Below are positions 55,546 through 63,887 of a DNA stretch of 64,000 nt, piece after piece. The translations under genes were made by a program, and so were the position numbers. Under the pieces are notes generated by a model that worked only from the letters and a program-made list of their open reading frames with translations, was not told the origin of the DNA and ran no database searches. Position 1 is the first letter of the stretch. The number at the start of each line of letters is the position of its first letter. Location of the stretch: assembly GCF_014698475.1 (NCBI RefSeq), contig NZ_JACJTB010000012.1, positions 79,497-143,496 of the forward strand, written 5' to 3'. Source of the stretch: Nostoc spongiaeforme FACHB-130. GTDB lineage: Bacteria; Cyanobacteriota; Cyanobacteriia; Cyanobacteriales; Nostocaceae.

Positions 55546-55965
55546 ATGACCATGCTCGAATTAAAAAATCATCAAGTCTGGCAAGATTTAACTGAAATCT
55601 TAGAAAATTTAGATACTAATTTTCTTGTACAAGAACATCTTAATCAATCTGATTATCAAGTGTGCGGTTACTGGGATGAACAAGATGAATATTATGAAAC
55701 AATTACTTTGCCTCGTACCCTAGAAGCCAAATTAGTTAGCAGTTCTATTGGCTTTACTCACACTGAACGTTTTTTACAACTAAAGTTTTCACTCATAATT
55801 GATGCTACTGCTCATCCCAAAATTGCCAGTAATAAAGCTCAAAAACTTGGTGAATTAGTTCTTATTTATAATGAAAATCTAGAATTTGTTGATGAAAATT
55901 GGCTTTTAAATGTCGATTCTCCAATGCTTATAAAGTCATCTATAGCAGTCTTAAATCATTTGTAA
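55546..55965 (+). CDS. Hypothetical protein whose 3' end is supplied by a MITE
   Basis: The protein has 139 residues (MTMLELKNHQVWQDLTEILE, then YETITLPRTLEAKLVSSSIG). An unfamiliar alpha/beta fold. The last eight codons (IAVLNHL-stop region) come from the left end of the 210-bp MITE beginning at 55941, so the original C-terminus has been lost or replaced. It follows the upstream ORF by 12 bp and is probably co-transcribed. Confidence 0.5.
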   Translation: MTMLELKNHQVWQDLTEILENLDTNFLVQEHLNQSDYQVCGYWDEQDEYYETITLPRTLEAKLVSSSIGFTHTERFLQLKFSLIIDATAHPKIASNKAQKLGELVLIYNENLEFVDENWLLNVDSPMLIKSSIAVLNHL

Positions 55966-56150
55966 AATTTCTATATCTTTTTCTTCTTTCTTACCTTTGC
56001 GTCCTACCCTGCGGGAAGCCGCTTGCGCGTCTAAGGCGTTCTTGGTGAAGCAGTCCAGTCTTGGGGGTTTCCCCCATGAGGAACTGCTGAACCCGGAGGG
56101 CGGTTCGTTTCCATATCTATGTTTTTCACGACTCATTTAGGATTGCCATA
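55941..56150. mobile_element. MITE, copy B (expanded to 210 bp)
   Basis: Its ends match copy A (25539-25692). Inside, about 55 bp carrying the GGGGGTTTCCCCC-type repeat (56047-56103) has been added, a nested insertion. Confidence 0.8.
56047..56103. repeat. GGGGGTTTCCCCC-type dispersed repeat, copy 3
   Basis: aagcagtccagtcttggggg to gaacccggagggcgg, nested in MITE copy B. Confidence 0.7.
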
Positions 56151-56215
56151 GCACAGGCTGGCGTAAATAACCAGACCATAAAAAATTGCTAAAAAGCTTC
56201 TGGTATCACTATTCC

Positions 56216-56373
56216 AGGACTTACGCAAAATCATGAAAAAACGTAGACGCGATAGCGGTGAAGCAGTGCGTTGGGCGGGTTCCCCGACTTGAAGCAACTG
56301 CTGAACCCGAAGGGCTTCCCGCAGGGTAGGACACGAAGTTAAGAGGATTTGAGAGGGTTCTTGCGTAAGTCCT
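56216..56373. mobile_element. 158-bp element with 13-bp perfect inverted ends
   Basis: Ends AGGACTTACGCAA and TTGCGTAAGTCCT. The interior contains a ctgaacccgaagggcttccc repeat. Isolated ends of the same family are at about 16989-17002, 63262-63271 and 63812-63822. It has no coding content. Confidence 0.75.
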
Positions 56374-56600
56374 ATATTCTTTCTTTTTACTTTTGCCTTT
56401 TTACTTTTACCTTTTTCCACTAGCCAAAAGTTAAGGTCATATCCCCATCTCTGAGTTAGTCATCAACTCACCTTGTGGTCTATGTAAAACTTCAACTTTG
56501 GACTAGGGACAAATGTTAGCCGATTTTATAAAGTAATAGCAATTTGAAATCCGTTGATTCTGCGCCAGTTTTATTGAGATCACGTCGTGCTAATTCTACA

Positions 56601-58175
56601 ATGCTCAAACTTATGACGTTGTTACTAGTCAGCAGCATGACTGTGATGGCTAATGTAACCATTTCCTACGCCTTACCGCCTATAGAAGCATCTGATATTG
56701 AGAATTTCTCAGAGCCGAATATTTTAGAGCAAGTCCCGACTGTTAGCCAATTCGCAGATGTGCAACCTACAGACTGGGCTTTTGTGGCACTGCGATCGCT
56801 CGTTGAAAAATATGGCATCATTTCTGGTTATCCTGATGGAACATATCGAGGTAATCGGGCGATGAGTCGATATGAATTCGTTGCGGGTTTAAATCTTGCT
56901 CTCACACAAATTCATCAACTCATCGCGGCGGGTGATACCGTTTCCCCAGAAGACTTGACATTATTACAAAAACTCCAAACAGAATTTGCGGCAGAATTAA
57001 CCACCTTGCGATCGCAAGTTGAGCAGTTAGAAGCCCAAACAACTGTATTAGCATCCCAGCAGTTTTCTACAACCACAAAACTATCAACCCAAGTCATCAT
57101 CGCTGGAAATGCAGGTGGATATACAAGCGATCGCATTATTGCCCCTAGAGGTGCTGTAATTACCGAAAATCAACCAAATGCCACCATAATCTACCGAGTT
57201 AGCCTCAATTTCAACACCAGTTTTACAGGTAAAGACTTATTACAGGTACGCTTAGTAACTGGTAGCGGTAGTGCTGATGACAACACAGCAGGTTTTTTAG
57301 AACCGAATTTGGGAAGTACTCTAGAGTTTTCCATCCCTGGTAGAAATAACCAAATCAGCCTAGCGCGTCTTTATTACACTTTCCCCCTGGCTCAAGACTT
57401 GAGTTTAACCTTGGGGCCATCAATTACCGCCCCCGATTTTGTTGATAAAAATCGCTATGCCAACCTGAGTTTTCTGGATTTTTCTACTCAAGCCTTAGTC
57501 AATAACTATGTACTGTTTCCCAGAGCCAGAGGCGCAGGTGCGTTTCTGGAGTGGAATCCAGGTGCAGGAGCTTTACATTTACGCGGAGTTTACCTTGCTG
57601 GCGATGCTAACAATACCCTACCAGAGAATGCCCAATTGTTTGGCGGTGGTAGACCACAAGACATTCGCCTATTTCCCGTTGGGGGTGGTGGTGCGACAGG
57701 CGGTTTATTTGGCGATCCTTACCAGGGAATCATCGAATTAGAATATGCACCGAGTCAGAGTTGGGCGCTACGTCTGCAATATGGCGGGGGCAGAATTTTT
57801 GGCAGTGATTTTGCCGCTTTCGGAGTCAATTTTGACTGGGCATTGAGTAATCGCTTGGGTGTATTTGGTCGATATGGCTACAGTTCTTACAGTAATACCA
57901 CTGTCGGCGATATTCACCCAAATTATTGGATGGCAGGGTTGGCTTTTCCTAATTTATTCGTGAACCGAGCCATAGCCGGCATTGCGATCGGTCAGCCATT
58001 AATTGAAAATGCTGTGGGTAATGCAACTCAAACTAATTTTGAAGCCTTTTATAATTTCCCCCTAACAGAGCGAATCCGCATCACTCCCTTAATCCAAGTC
58101 ATTACCAACCCCGCCAATCAAGATGCTAACGGCACCATTATTAGCGGCACTATGCGAATGGTTTTATCGTTTTAA
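56601..58175 (+). CDS. SLH-domain OprB-type outer-membrane porin
   Basis: The protein has 524 residues from the ATG at 56601. A signal peptide (MLKLMTLLLVSSMTVMANVT and on to SYA) is followed by one SLH domain (residues 50-105, FADVQPTDWAFVALRSLVEK, then GYPDGTYRGNRAMSRYEF) that binds peptidoglycan-linked polymer. A coiled coil (LTTLRSQVEQLEAQTTVLAS) and a beta-barrel of the carbohydrate-porin/SOM type follow; the last residue is Phe, as needed for outer-membrane assembly. This is the main cyanobacterial porin architecture; solute or iron uptake is likely. The frame extends to a TTG at 56544. Confidence 0.93.
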   Translation: MLKLMTLLLVSSMTVMANVTISYALPPIEASDIENFSEPNILEQVPTVSQFADVQPTDWAFVALRSLVEKYGIISGYPDGTYRGNRAMSRYEFVAGLNLALTQIHQLIAAGDTVSPEDLTLLQKLQTEFAAELTTLRSQVEQLEAQTTVLASQQFSTTTKLSTQVIIAGNAGGYTSDRIIAPRGAVITENQPNATIIYRVSLNFNTSFTGKDLLQVRLVTGSGSADDNTAGFLEPNLGSTLEFSIPGRNNQISLARLYYTFPLAQDLSLTLGPSITAPDFVDKNRYANLSFLDFSTQALVNNYVLFPRARGAGAFLEWNPGAGALHLRGVYLAGDANNTLPENAQLFGGGRPQDIRLFPVGGGGATGGLFGDPYQGIIELEYAPSQSWALRLQYGGGRIFGSDFAAFGVNFDWALSNRLGVFGRYGYSSYSNTTVGDIHPNYWMAGLAFPNLFVNRAIAGIAIGQPLIENAVGNATQTNFEAFYNFPLTERIRITPLIQVITNPANQDANGTIISGTMRMVLSF

Positions 58176-58202
58176 CCTTTTTCTTGATGACAAATCCAGC
58201 CT

Positions 58203-58772
58203 ATGAAAGAACCATGTCAATATCCATCGCCTGGTGTAATTGCGATCGCTCGGCGTGTCAAACCAGGATTAGAAGAAGCTTTTGAAGAAGCAACCAAAGG
58301 CGTGATTCTCGCAGCCAGCACGTTTCCCGGCTATATGGGAAGCGATGTTTTATATCCCCTAACGAAAAAAGGCGAGTGGCAGTTAATTTTGCGGTTTGAC
58401 ACTGCTAAACATTTACAAGAGTGGGAAGAATCGGTAATTTGTCAAGCTTGGATTGCTCGCGCCGAAGCTCTCACAGTAGATGGAGCCAAGGTGATGCGCG
58501 TCAATAGCTTAGAAGCTTGGTTTGCTCTCCCAGAAATCCCCAACGCCTCACCGCCACCCAAATGGAAAACCGCAATTGTCAGTGCAGTTGGTCTTTATCC
58601 TGTGATTTCGACTCTGCCGAATTTTCTCAGACCAATTACCAGTGAGCTACCGATTTGGATAGCTAGTCTGGTGAACATTAGCATCATGATGCCCTTGATG
58701 ACTTGGGTGATTATGCCCCAAGTCACACGTTTATTTAAAGGTTGGCTTTATCCATCTAAAAGCAAGAAGTAA
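58203..58772 (+). CDS. Antibiotic-biosynthesis-monooxygenase-fold membrane protein
   Basis: The protein has 189 residues. The ABM (dimeric alpha-beta barrel) domain is residues 12-100 (VIAIARRVKPGLEEAFEEAT, then FDTAKHLQEWEESVICQAWI). Two hydrophobic segments follow (about residues 118-140 and 147-175). The group of ABM plus membrane anchors is common in cyanobacteria. The reaction is unknown. It is 27 bp after the porin gene and 42 bp before the Old Yellow Enzyme gene, so the three may form one operon. Confidence 0.85.
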   Translation: MKEPCQYPSPGVIAIARRVKPGLEEAFEEATKGVILAASTFPGYMGSDVLYPLTKKGEWQLILRFDTAKHLQEWEESVICQAWIARAEALTVDGAKVMRVNSLEAWFALPEIPNASPPPKWKTAIVSAVGLYPVISTLPNFLRPITSELPIWIASLVNISIMMPLMTWVIMPQVTRLFKGWLYPSKSKK

Positions 58773-58814
58773 TACTCATTCCTTTCTCAACCAATCACAA
58801 AGGACAAAGAACAA

Positions 58815-59903
58815 ATGACCAACAATCAAGATTTATTCTCACCCATCCAGCTTGGTGACTACACATTACCCAACCGAATTGTTATGGCTCCGATGACGCG
58901 CAATCGGGCTGGGGAAGGCAATGCACCCACACCACTGAATGCTACATACTACGCTCAACGTGCCACGGCTGGGTTGATTGTCACGGAAGGTTCGCAAGTA
59001 TCACCCCAAGCTCTGGGTTATCCGGCTACACCAGGAATTCACTCTCAAGCACAAATTACAGGTTGGCAAGAAGTGACAAGAGCAGTACATAGTGCAGGTG
59101 GCAGAATCTTTTTGCAACTATGGCATACAGGACGCATTTCTCACCCTTCATTACAAGCAGATGGCGCATTACCTGTTGCTCCTTCAGCGATCGCACCTGC
59201 TGGTAAGGCTATGACTTACACTGGTGATCAACCCTTTGTTACACCTCGCCCCTTGGATTTAGAAGAGATTCCTAGTGTCATTGATCAATTCCGTCAAGGT
59301 GCGAAGAATGCTCTAGAAGCTGGTTTCGATGGTGTGGAAATTCACGGAGCTTTTGGGTATCTAATTGATCAGTTTTTACAAGATGGCACTAATCAACGCA
59401 GCGATCGCTATGGTGGTTCCATTGAAAATCGGGCGCGGTTTCTGTTGGAAGTCACAGAAGCAGTATGTAGCGTTTGGGGTTCAGCGCGGGTAGGCGTGAA
59501 ACTATCACCCAGCAACACATTTAACGATATCCATGATTCTGATCCGAAATCAACATTCAGCTATGCGATCGCTGCCCTCAAGAACTTTAATTTAGGATAT
59601 CTGCATTTAATGGAACCCACACCAGCCGATATTCGCCACGGTGGTAAACCAATTCCGGTTGCAGAATTTCGCCCTTTATATCCCGGTGTGTTGATTGCCA
59701 ATGGTGGTTATGATAAACAAAAAGGTAATGCTGCGATCGCAAATGGCATTGCAGACTTAATTTCCTTTGGTGCATTATTCCTCGCCAATCCCGACTTACC
59801 CAAACGTTTCCAGTTAGATGCACCCCTAAACCCAGGCGATCGTAATACCTACTATGGTGGTGATGAAAAAGGTTACACAGACTATCCTTTTTTACCCTCT
59901 TAG
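58815..59903 (+). CDS. Old Yellow Enzyme family alkene reductase
   Basis: The protein has 362 residues. It is an FMN-dependent (beta/alpha)8 barrel: LFSPIQLGDYTLPNRIVMAP, then MTRNRAGEGNAPTPLNATYY, RIFLQLWHTGRISHPSLQAD, FDGVEIHGAFGYLIDQFLQD (catalytic His-x-x in GVEIHGAFGYLI) and NGGYDKQKGNAAI. It resembles NemA-type reductases of activated C=C bonds using NAD(P)H. It is the last gene of the porin-ABM group. Substrate is not established. Confidence 0.93.
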   Translation: MTNNQDLFSPIQLGDYTLPNRIVMAPMTRNRAGEGNAPTPLNATYYAQRATAGLIVTEGSQVSPQALGYPATPGIHSQAQITGWQEVTRAVHSAGGRIFLQLWHTGRISHPSLQADGALPVAPSAIAPAGKAMTYTGDQPFVTPRPLDLEEIPSVIDQFRQGAKNALEAGFDGVEIHGAFGYLIDQFLQDGTNQRSDRYGGSIENRARFLLEVTEAVCSVWGSARVGVKLSPSNTFNDIHDSDPKSTFSYAIAALKNFNLGYLHLMEPTPADIRHGGKPIPVAEFRPLYPGVLIANGGYDKQKGNAAIANGIADLISFGALFLANPDLPKRFQLDAPLNPGDRNTYYGGDEKGYTDYPFLPS

Positions 59904-60212
59904 TGCTGAGTGCTGAGTCAAGAAAAATTACTCAGCACTTTGTGATCACATATCTTGCACCTAGCCCCGACGAATGGAATTCGCGGCTATAAAAACGAAG
60001 TCCGCCTACGCGGACTAACGTAAATTCAAGCCTTTTGAGCCTGCGGAGGCAGGCTTTGTTTGTGTAGCCGCGATTTTAATCGTCAGGTGCAAGATGTGTG
60101 TGATCCTATAGCAATCCTAAATCATCTCTAAACATCTCTCCCTTGTCTACCCTGTCTCCCTTGTCTCCCTTGTCTTTATTCTTCACATACCAAAAACCTT
60201 AAACTCTCAATC
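59904..60212. other. Intergenic region with a palindromic element
   Basis: A ctgagtgctgag tandem repeat lies at 59904-59915. The palindromic element at 59944-60105 and a cttgtctaccctgtctccc repeat (60145-60175) fill it. No gene is seen. Confidence 0.5.
59944..60105. mobile_element. 162-bp palindromic element
   Basis: gatcacatatcttgcacct at the left faces aggtgcaagatgtgtgtgatc at the right. A further inner pair, gcggcta/tagccgc, gives about 40 bp of imperfect inverted repeat. Two small hairpins (gtccgcctacgcggac and gcctgcggaggcaggc) lie inside. It carries no protein. Confidence 0.75.
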
Positions 60213-61457
60213 TCAATTAGCTTGACTAATCGTAGAACCAGAAAAGCTCCGTTTGAGCATAAACACAGATAACACAATTCCTAAAATTGCCAGTGCTGTC
60301 GTTGGATAAAAGAAAACTGTATAACTGCCAAAAATATCACGAATTCTGCCAGCTAACAAAGTTCCGCCTAATGCACCTGCGCCATAAGCTGTGAAAACTA
60401 AACCGTAATTTTTGGCATAGTCGGCGGCGGAGAACAAAATTAAGGTGGTAGTAGGAGCGATCGCTAACCAGCCACCAAAGGAAAAGTAAAATAGGGAAAA
60501 CGCTATTAAATAAGTAGCGACAGTTCCTTGGCCAGCCTTTAGCATCATCAACGATGCAATTAATACTAAAGTAAAAGAAACAATAGCAGCTAACTTCGGA
60601 CTAAAACGATCAGTAAACCAGCCAAAAAATATTCTTCCTAAAGCATTAAACACAGCAAATAAAGAAACTGTACTGGCGGCTGTGGTTGCATCTAGTTTAA
60701 TGATTTCTTGAGCTAAAGGGCTAGAAATACCAATTGCTGCCAATCCTGAGAATGTGCCGATGGTGTAGCATAACCACAAACCGTAAAATGCTGGTGTTTG
60801 TAATATTGTCTCGGAATTGGTGAGTGATGTAGTTCCCGAAACTGCAACATTGGGATTCCAATCGGCTGGTTTCCAATCTGGAGGCGGTGTTTTTAAAACA
60901 GTGGCGATCGCTAAAATAATCAGTGTAAAAGTTATACCTAAAATCACAAAAGTTTGCCGCACTCCGTAAGCATCAATCAGTGATTTTGCCAAAGGTGCAG
61001 TAATTAACGGCGACAGCCCAAAACCAATCACAGTTAAACCCACTGCAATACCTTTTTTATCAGGAAACCACTTAGCGATTACAGCTAACGGTACACCATA
61101 AACTATACCTACACCCGCACCAGCGATCGCACCATAAGTCAAAGTTAATAATTGTAAATTGCCATCCAAACTCGACAAAACATAACCCAGTCCCATAATT
61201 ACACCACCAACTGCGGTAATCTTCCGAGAACCAAAGCGGTTAATGTAAAAGCCAGTAATTGGCATCAATATGGCAAACATAATTAACAAAACCGTAAATG
61301 GCAACAAACTTTCTGTTGCATTAATATTCAGTAATTTTTCGAGAGGTTTTCTAAAAATACTCCATGAATAAACAGTGCCAAGACAAAGTAAAACAATTGC
61401 ACCTAAAGGAATTAGCAACCATCTGCCTTTTTCTACGGGCATACCAAAAAGCCGCAT
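60213..61457 (-). CDS. OFA-family (oxalate/formate antiporter-like) MFS transporter
   Basis: The protein has 414 residues with 12 predicted membrane helices. The N-terminal signature GTVYSWSIFRKPLEKLL (about residues 27-43) is diagnostic of the OFA family, as is the FAILMPITGFYINRFGSRKI motif. A second MFS motif reads LAVIAKWFPDKKGIAVGLTV. Substrate probably a small monocarboxylate or dicarboxylate, not assignable by sequence. It stands alone, convergent with the OYE gene. Confidence 0.9.
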   Translation of the reverse strand: MRLFGMPVEKGRWLLIPLGAIVLLCLGTVYSWSIFRKPLEKLLNINATESLLPFTVLLIMFAILMPITGFYINRFGSRKITAVGGVIMGLGYVLSSLDGNLQLLTLTYGAIAGAGVGIVYGVPLAVIAKWFPDKKGIAVGLTVIGFGLSPLITAPLAKSLIDAYGVRQTFVILGITFTLIILAIATVLKTPPPDWKPADWNPNVAVSGTTSLTNSETILQTPAFYGLWLCYTIGTFSGLAAIGISSPLAQEIIKLDATTAASTVSLFAVFNALGRIFFGWFTDRFSPKLAAIVSFTLVLIASLMMLKAGQGTVATYLIAFSLFYFSFGGWLAIAPTTTLILFSAADYAKNYGLVFTAYGAGALGGTLLAGRIRDIFGSYTVFFYPTTALAILGIVLSVFMLKRSFSGSTISQAN

Positions 61458-61645
61458 ATATTACATCTATCCTGTGAAATTATTTTTTCAACAGTATCTC
61501 ACCTTTTGGTCTGGAAAATAATTGGAACCAATACTTCTCAAATCACTTCCTAGCCCGTGTTAAAAAAACCTAAAAGTCTGGAGATAGATAAAACTAACAG
61601 CTAAATTTGTTACAGTTACCTAGCGATCGCAGTTAAGTAGTTTGA

Positions 61646-62551
61646 ATGAGTAGCCAAGCAGCCCGCACCTACGCTTTTTTATCAATTGCAGCAGCAGTTG
61701 TAACTATTGGTTTAAAGTTTGGAGCTTACCTACTAACAGGATCAGTAGGGCTACTTTCTGATGCTATTGAATCATGTGTAAATTTACTGGCTGCACTAGT
61801 AGCATTATGGGCATTGACTTATGCAGCGAAACCCGCCGATGCTGAACATACCTTTGGACATTCTAAAGCTGAGTATTTTTCGAGCGGTGCTGAAGGCGCA
61901 CTGATTGTTGTGGCAGCTATGAGCATTGCTCTAGAAGCTTGGGGACGCTTGCAGCATCCCGAACCACTGACTCAACTAGGATTAGGGCTAGTGTTGTCAT
62001 TATTAGCCACAGTAGTGAATGGTGTAGTGGCTGTTGTCTTACTCAGAGCCGGCAAACGCTTACGTTCAATTACCTTGCGAGCAGATGCTCATCACCTCTT
62101 AACTGATGTCTGGACTTCTGGTGGTGTGATACTCGGAATTTTTCTGGTGCAGGTAACAGGTTGGTTGGTACTTGACCCCATCATTGCCCTCTTGGTAGCA
62201 GTTAATATTATTTGGGCAGGATTTAATTTACTGCGGGAAACCTTTTCTGGACTACTAGACACGGCTTTACCAAAAGAAGAACAAGAAATTATCCGGCAGA
62301 TATTTAGTGAATACAAACATCAAAATATCCAGTTTCATGCCATGCGCTCTCGGTTAGCAGGAGTCCGTCGCTTTATTTCCTTTCACGTATTAGTACCAGG
62401 AGCTTGGACAGTACGCCAAGGACATGATCTATGTGAGGAGATTGAATTGAAAATTATTCAAGCACTACCAGGAAGTAGCGTTATTACTCACCTTGAGCCT
62501 GTAGAAGACCCTATATCTTGGGATGATCTGGAATTGGAACGTCTGAGTTAG
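61646..62551 (+). CDS. Cation diffusion facilitator (CDF) family metal transporter
   Basis: The protein has 301 residues with six membrane helices. The CDF signature runs LTGSVGLLSDAIESCVNLLA (Asp of the transport site), then FGHSKAEYFSSGAEGALIVV and LRADAHHLLTDVWTSGGVIL (second His/Asp pair). The C-terminal cytoplasmic dimerisation domain is present (FHAMRSRLAGVRRFISFHVL). It exports Zn2+, Co2+, Fe2+ or a similar ion; metal specificity is not assignable. The start is the ATG at 61646. It is divergent from the OFA gene. Confidence 0.92.
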   Translation: MSSQAARTYAFLSIAAAVVTIGLKFGAYLLTGSVGLLSDAIESCVNLLAALVALWALTYAAKPADAEHTFGHSKAEYFSSGAEGALIVVAAMSIALEAWGRLQHPEPLTQLGLGLVLSLLATVVNGVVAVVLLRAGKRLRSITLRADAHHLLTDVWTSGGVILGIFLVQVTGWLVLDPIIALLVAVNIIWAGFNLLRETFSGLLDTALPKEEQEIIRQIFSEYKHQNIQFHAMRSRLAGVRRFISFHVLVPGAWTVRQGHDLCEEIELKIIQALPGSSVITHLEPVEDPISWDDLELERLS

Positions 62552-62873
62552 CAGTAACAGGACTGACATACAAAAATTGTTTGTAGAGACTGGGTGTCAG
62601 GGTTTAAGGGTATCAGCACTCAGCACTATTTCGGTAATCAGCCACAAGTAGTATGAAAAAACTGAGATGTCGTTAATTTTTCTTTCTTAGGGTACAAGAC
62701 ATCTCAAGAAAAAATAATGCACATTAAAAGTAGTGCGAAAATTCTCAAATTACGATTCATATTTAATTTCTGAAAAAAAGTATACCCGACAAATACTTTT
62801 GCCTACTCTCTACTCTCCACTGACACAGATAATTCCACAAAACAAAATAGATTACTGTAGGAGATGAATTATT
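62552..62873. other. Nif11 gene upstream region
   Basis: Contains the segment 62757-62812 (tcatatttaatttctgaaaa to cctactctctactc), duplicated at 63836-63887 before the intron. The Nif11 ribosome-binding site (gtaggagatg) is at 62859-62868. Confidence 0.5.
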
Positions 62874-63107
62874 ATGGCACTACAAAATGCTGCAAGATTC
62901 TTTAAGGCAGTCAAAGCAGATCAAGCGTTGCAACAAAAACTCAAAGCCACAGCCAACCCCGAAGCATTTGTCAAAATGGCGAAAGAACGTGGCTATGATT
63001 TCACAGTCGCAGAATTAGAAGCTGAAATAGATCATTTATCACCCGAAGATTTAGCTGCGATCGTGAATCCAGGCTGGGGGCCAAGACGGCATATTAATCC
63101 CAGATAG
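62874..63107 (+). CDS. Nif11-family peptide (leader-type RiPP precursor-like)
   Basis: The protein has 77 residues. The Nif11 domain spans residues 1-58: ALQNAARFFKAVKADQALQQ, then PEAFVKMAKERGYDFTVAEL and AEIDHLSPEDLAAI. Nif11-type domains act as leaders of nitrile-hydratase-like RiPP precursors, and also exist as stand-alone proteins near nif genes. The 15-residue tail, NPGWGPRRHINPR, lacks a GG or similar cleavage motif, so a mature peptide cannot be defined. No lanthipeptide or YcaO enzyme is in view. A strong ribosome-binding site precedes the ATG. Confidence 0.85.
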   Translation: MALQNAARFFKAVKADQALQQKLKATANPEAFVKMAKERGYDFTVAELEAEIDHLSPEDLAAIVNPGWGPRRHINPR

Positions 63108-63299
63108 TTCTGGAAATAACAGGCAAAAAGCCTCTACTAAAGACATAAACAGGATTTACACACCAAGATTGTCTGTGGAAATTGGGTGTAGGGGTGTATG
63201 TATCAAACACCTCTACACCTTTACACCTTGTCCAAATCCTTGATTTTCCATCTCACTGCGTAAGTCCTAGATAATTTGCATAGGCTTTTTGTCTTTGAT

Positions 63300-63539
63300 T
63301 TATGATGCTGAACGCGCCTGTGCTAAATCACGTATCAGCAAAGTCTTAGAATTAATGTAATCCGTCAAATTCAAAGTTTCTTCATAATTTAGAACTTTGT
63401 TGCTTTCAATCTGTCCTAACAACAACTTAACCAAGTCTTTGTCATTAAGCCCAAGAAGAGTACTGCTTTGGGTTTGTTCCACTACAGCCCAAAACTGACG
63501 TAATATTTTGGAGTTGACAACGCACATCTTCATTACCAT
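63300..63539 (-). CDS. Small conserved-type hypothetical protein
   Basis: The protein has 79 residues. It is helical (SKILRQFWAVVEQTQSSTLL, then KDLVKLLLGQIESNKVLNYE) and ends LAQARSAS. A good ribosome-binding site (caggagcg) precedes the ATG at 63539. I do not recognise the family. It lies between a Nif11 gene and the group II intron remnant. Confidence 0.55.
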   Translation of the reverse strand: MVMKMCVVNSKILRQFWAVVEQTQSSTLLGLNDKDLVKLLLGQIESNKVLNYEETLNLTDYINSKTLLIRDLAQARSAS

Positions 63540-63887
63540 CGCTCCTGGCTGAAATGAACTCAGATCAGTGCTGACACAATCTAAAGAAAATCTTAAATTA
63601 TTGGGTTTAGCAGAATCTCATATATTACAAAAACTTATTAATTATATTTAGATTTACATATTCAACAAAATTTATTCATTAAAACCTTCGTCTTTCGCCA
63701 GTCCTAAACCCTTTCACACGCCAGTTTGCTCAAGTCGGGAAACCCCCAAGACTGCGCTACCTTACTACGCAACTGGCTCCCCTTCACCCAGTTTCCACAG
63801 ACAATCTTGGTGCGTAAGTCCTATGTATTGGACTCATATTTGATTTCTGCAAAAAATCAGTACACCCACAAAATGCTCTTTCCTACT
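63540..63887. other. Intergenic region with dispersed repeats and duplicated Nif11 upstream segment
   Basis: Dispersed repeats lie at 63721-63781 (gctcaagtcgggaaaccccc to actggctccc) and 63785-63822 (gtttccacagacaatcttgg to gcgtaagtcc). 63836-63887 duplicates the sequence upstream of the Nif11 gene. No gene is seen. Confidence 0.5.

Noticed and set aside
55951..56420. Minus-strand ORFs of 61 and 95 codons
   Set aside because: They lie within MITE copy B and the AGGACTTACGCA element and have no domain.
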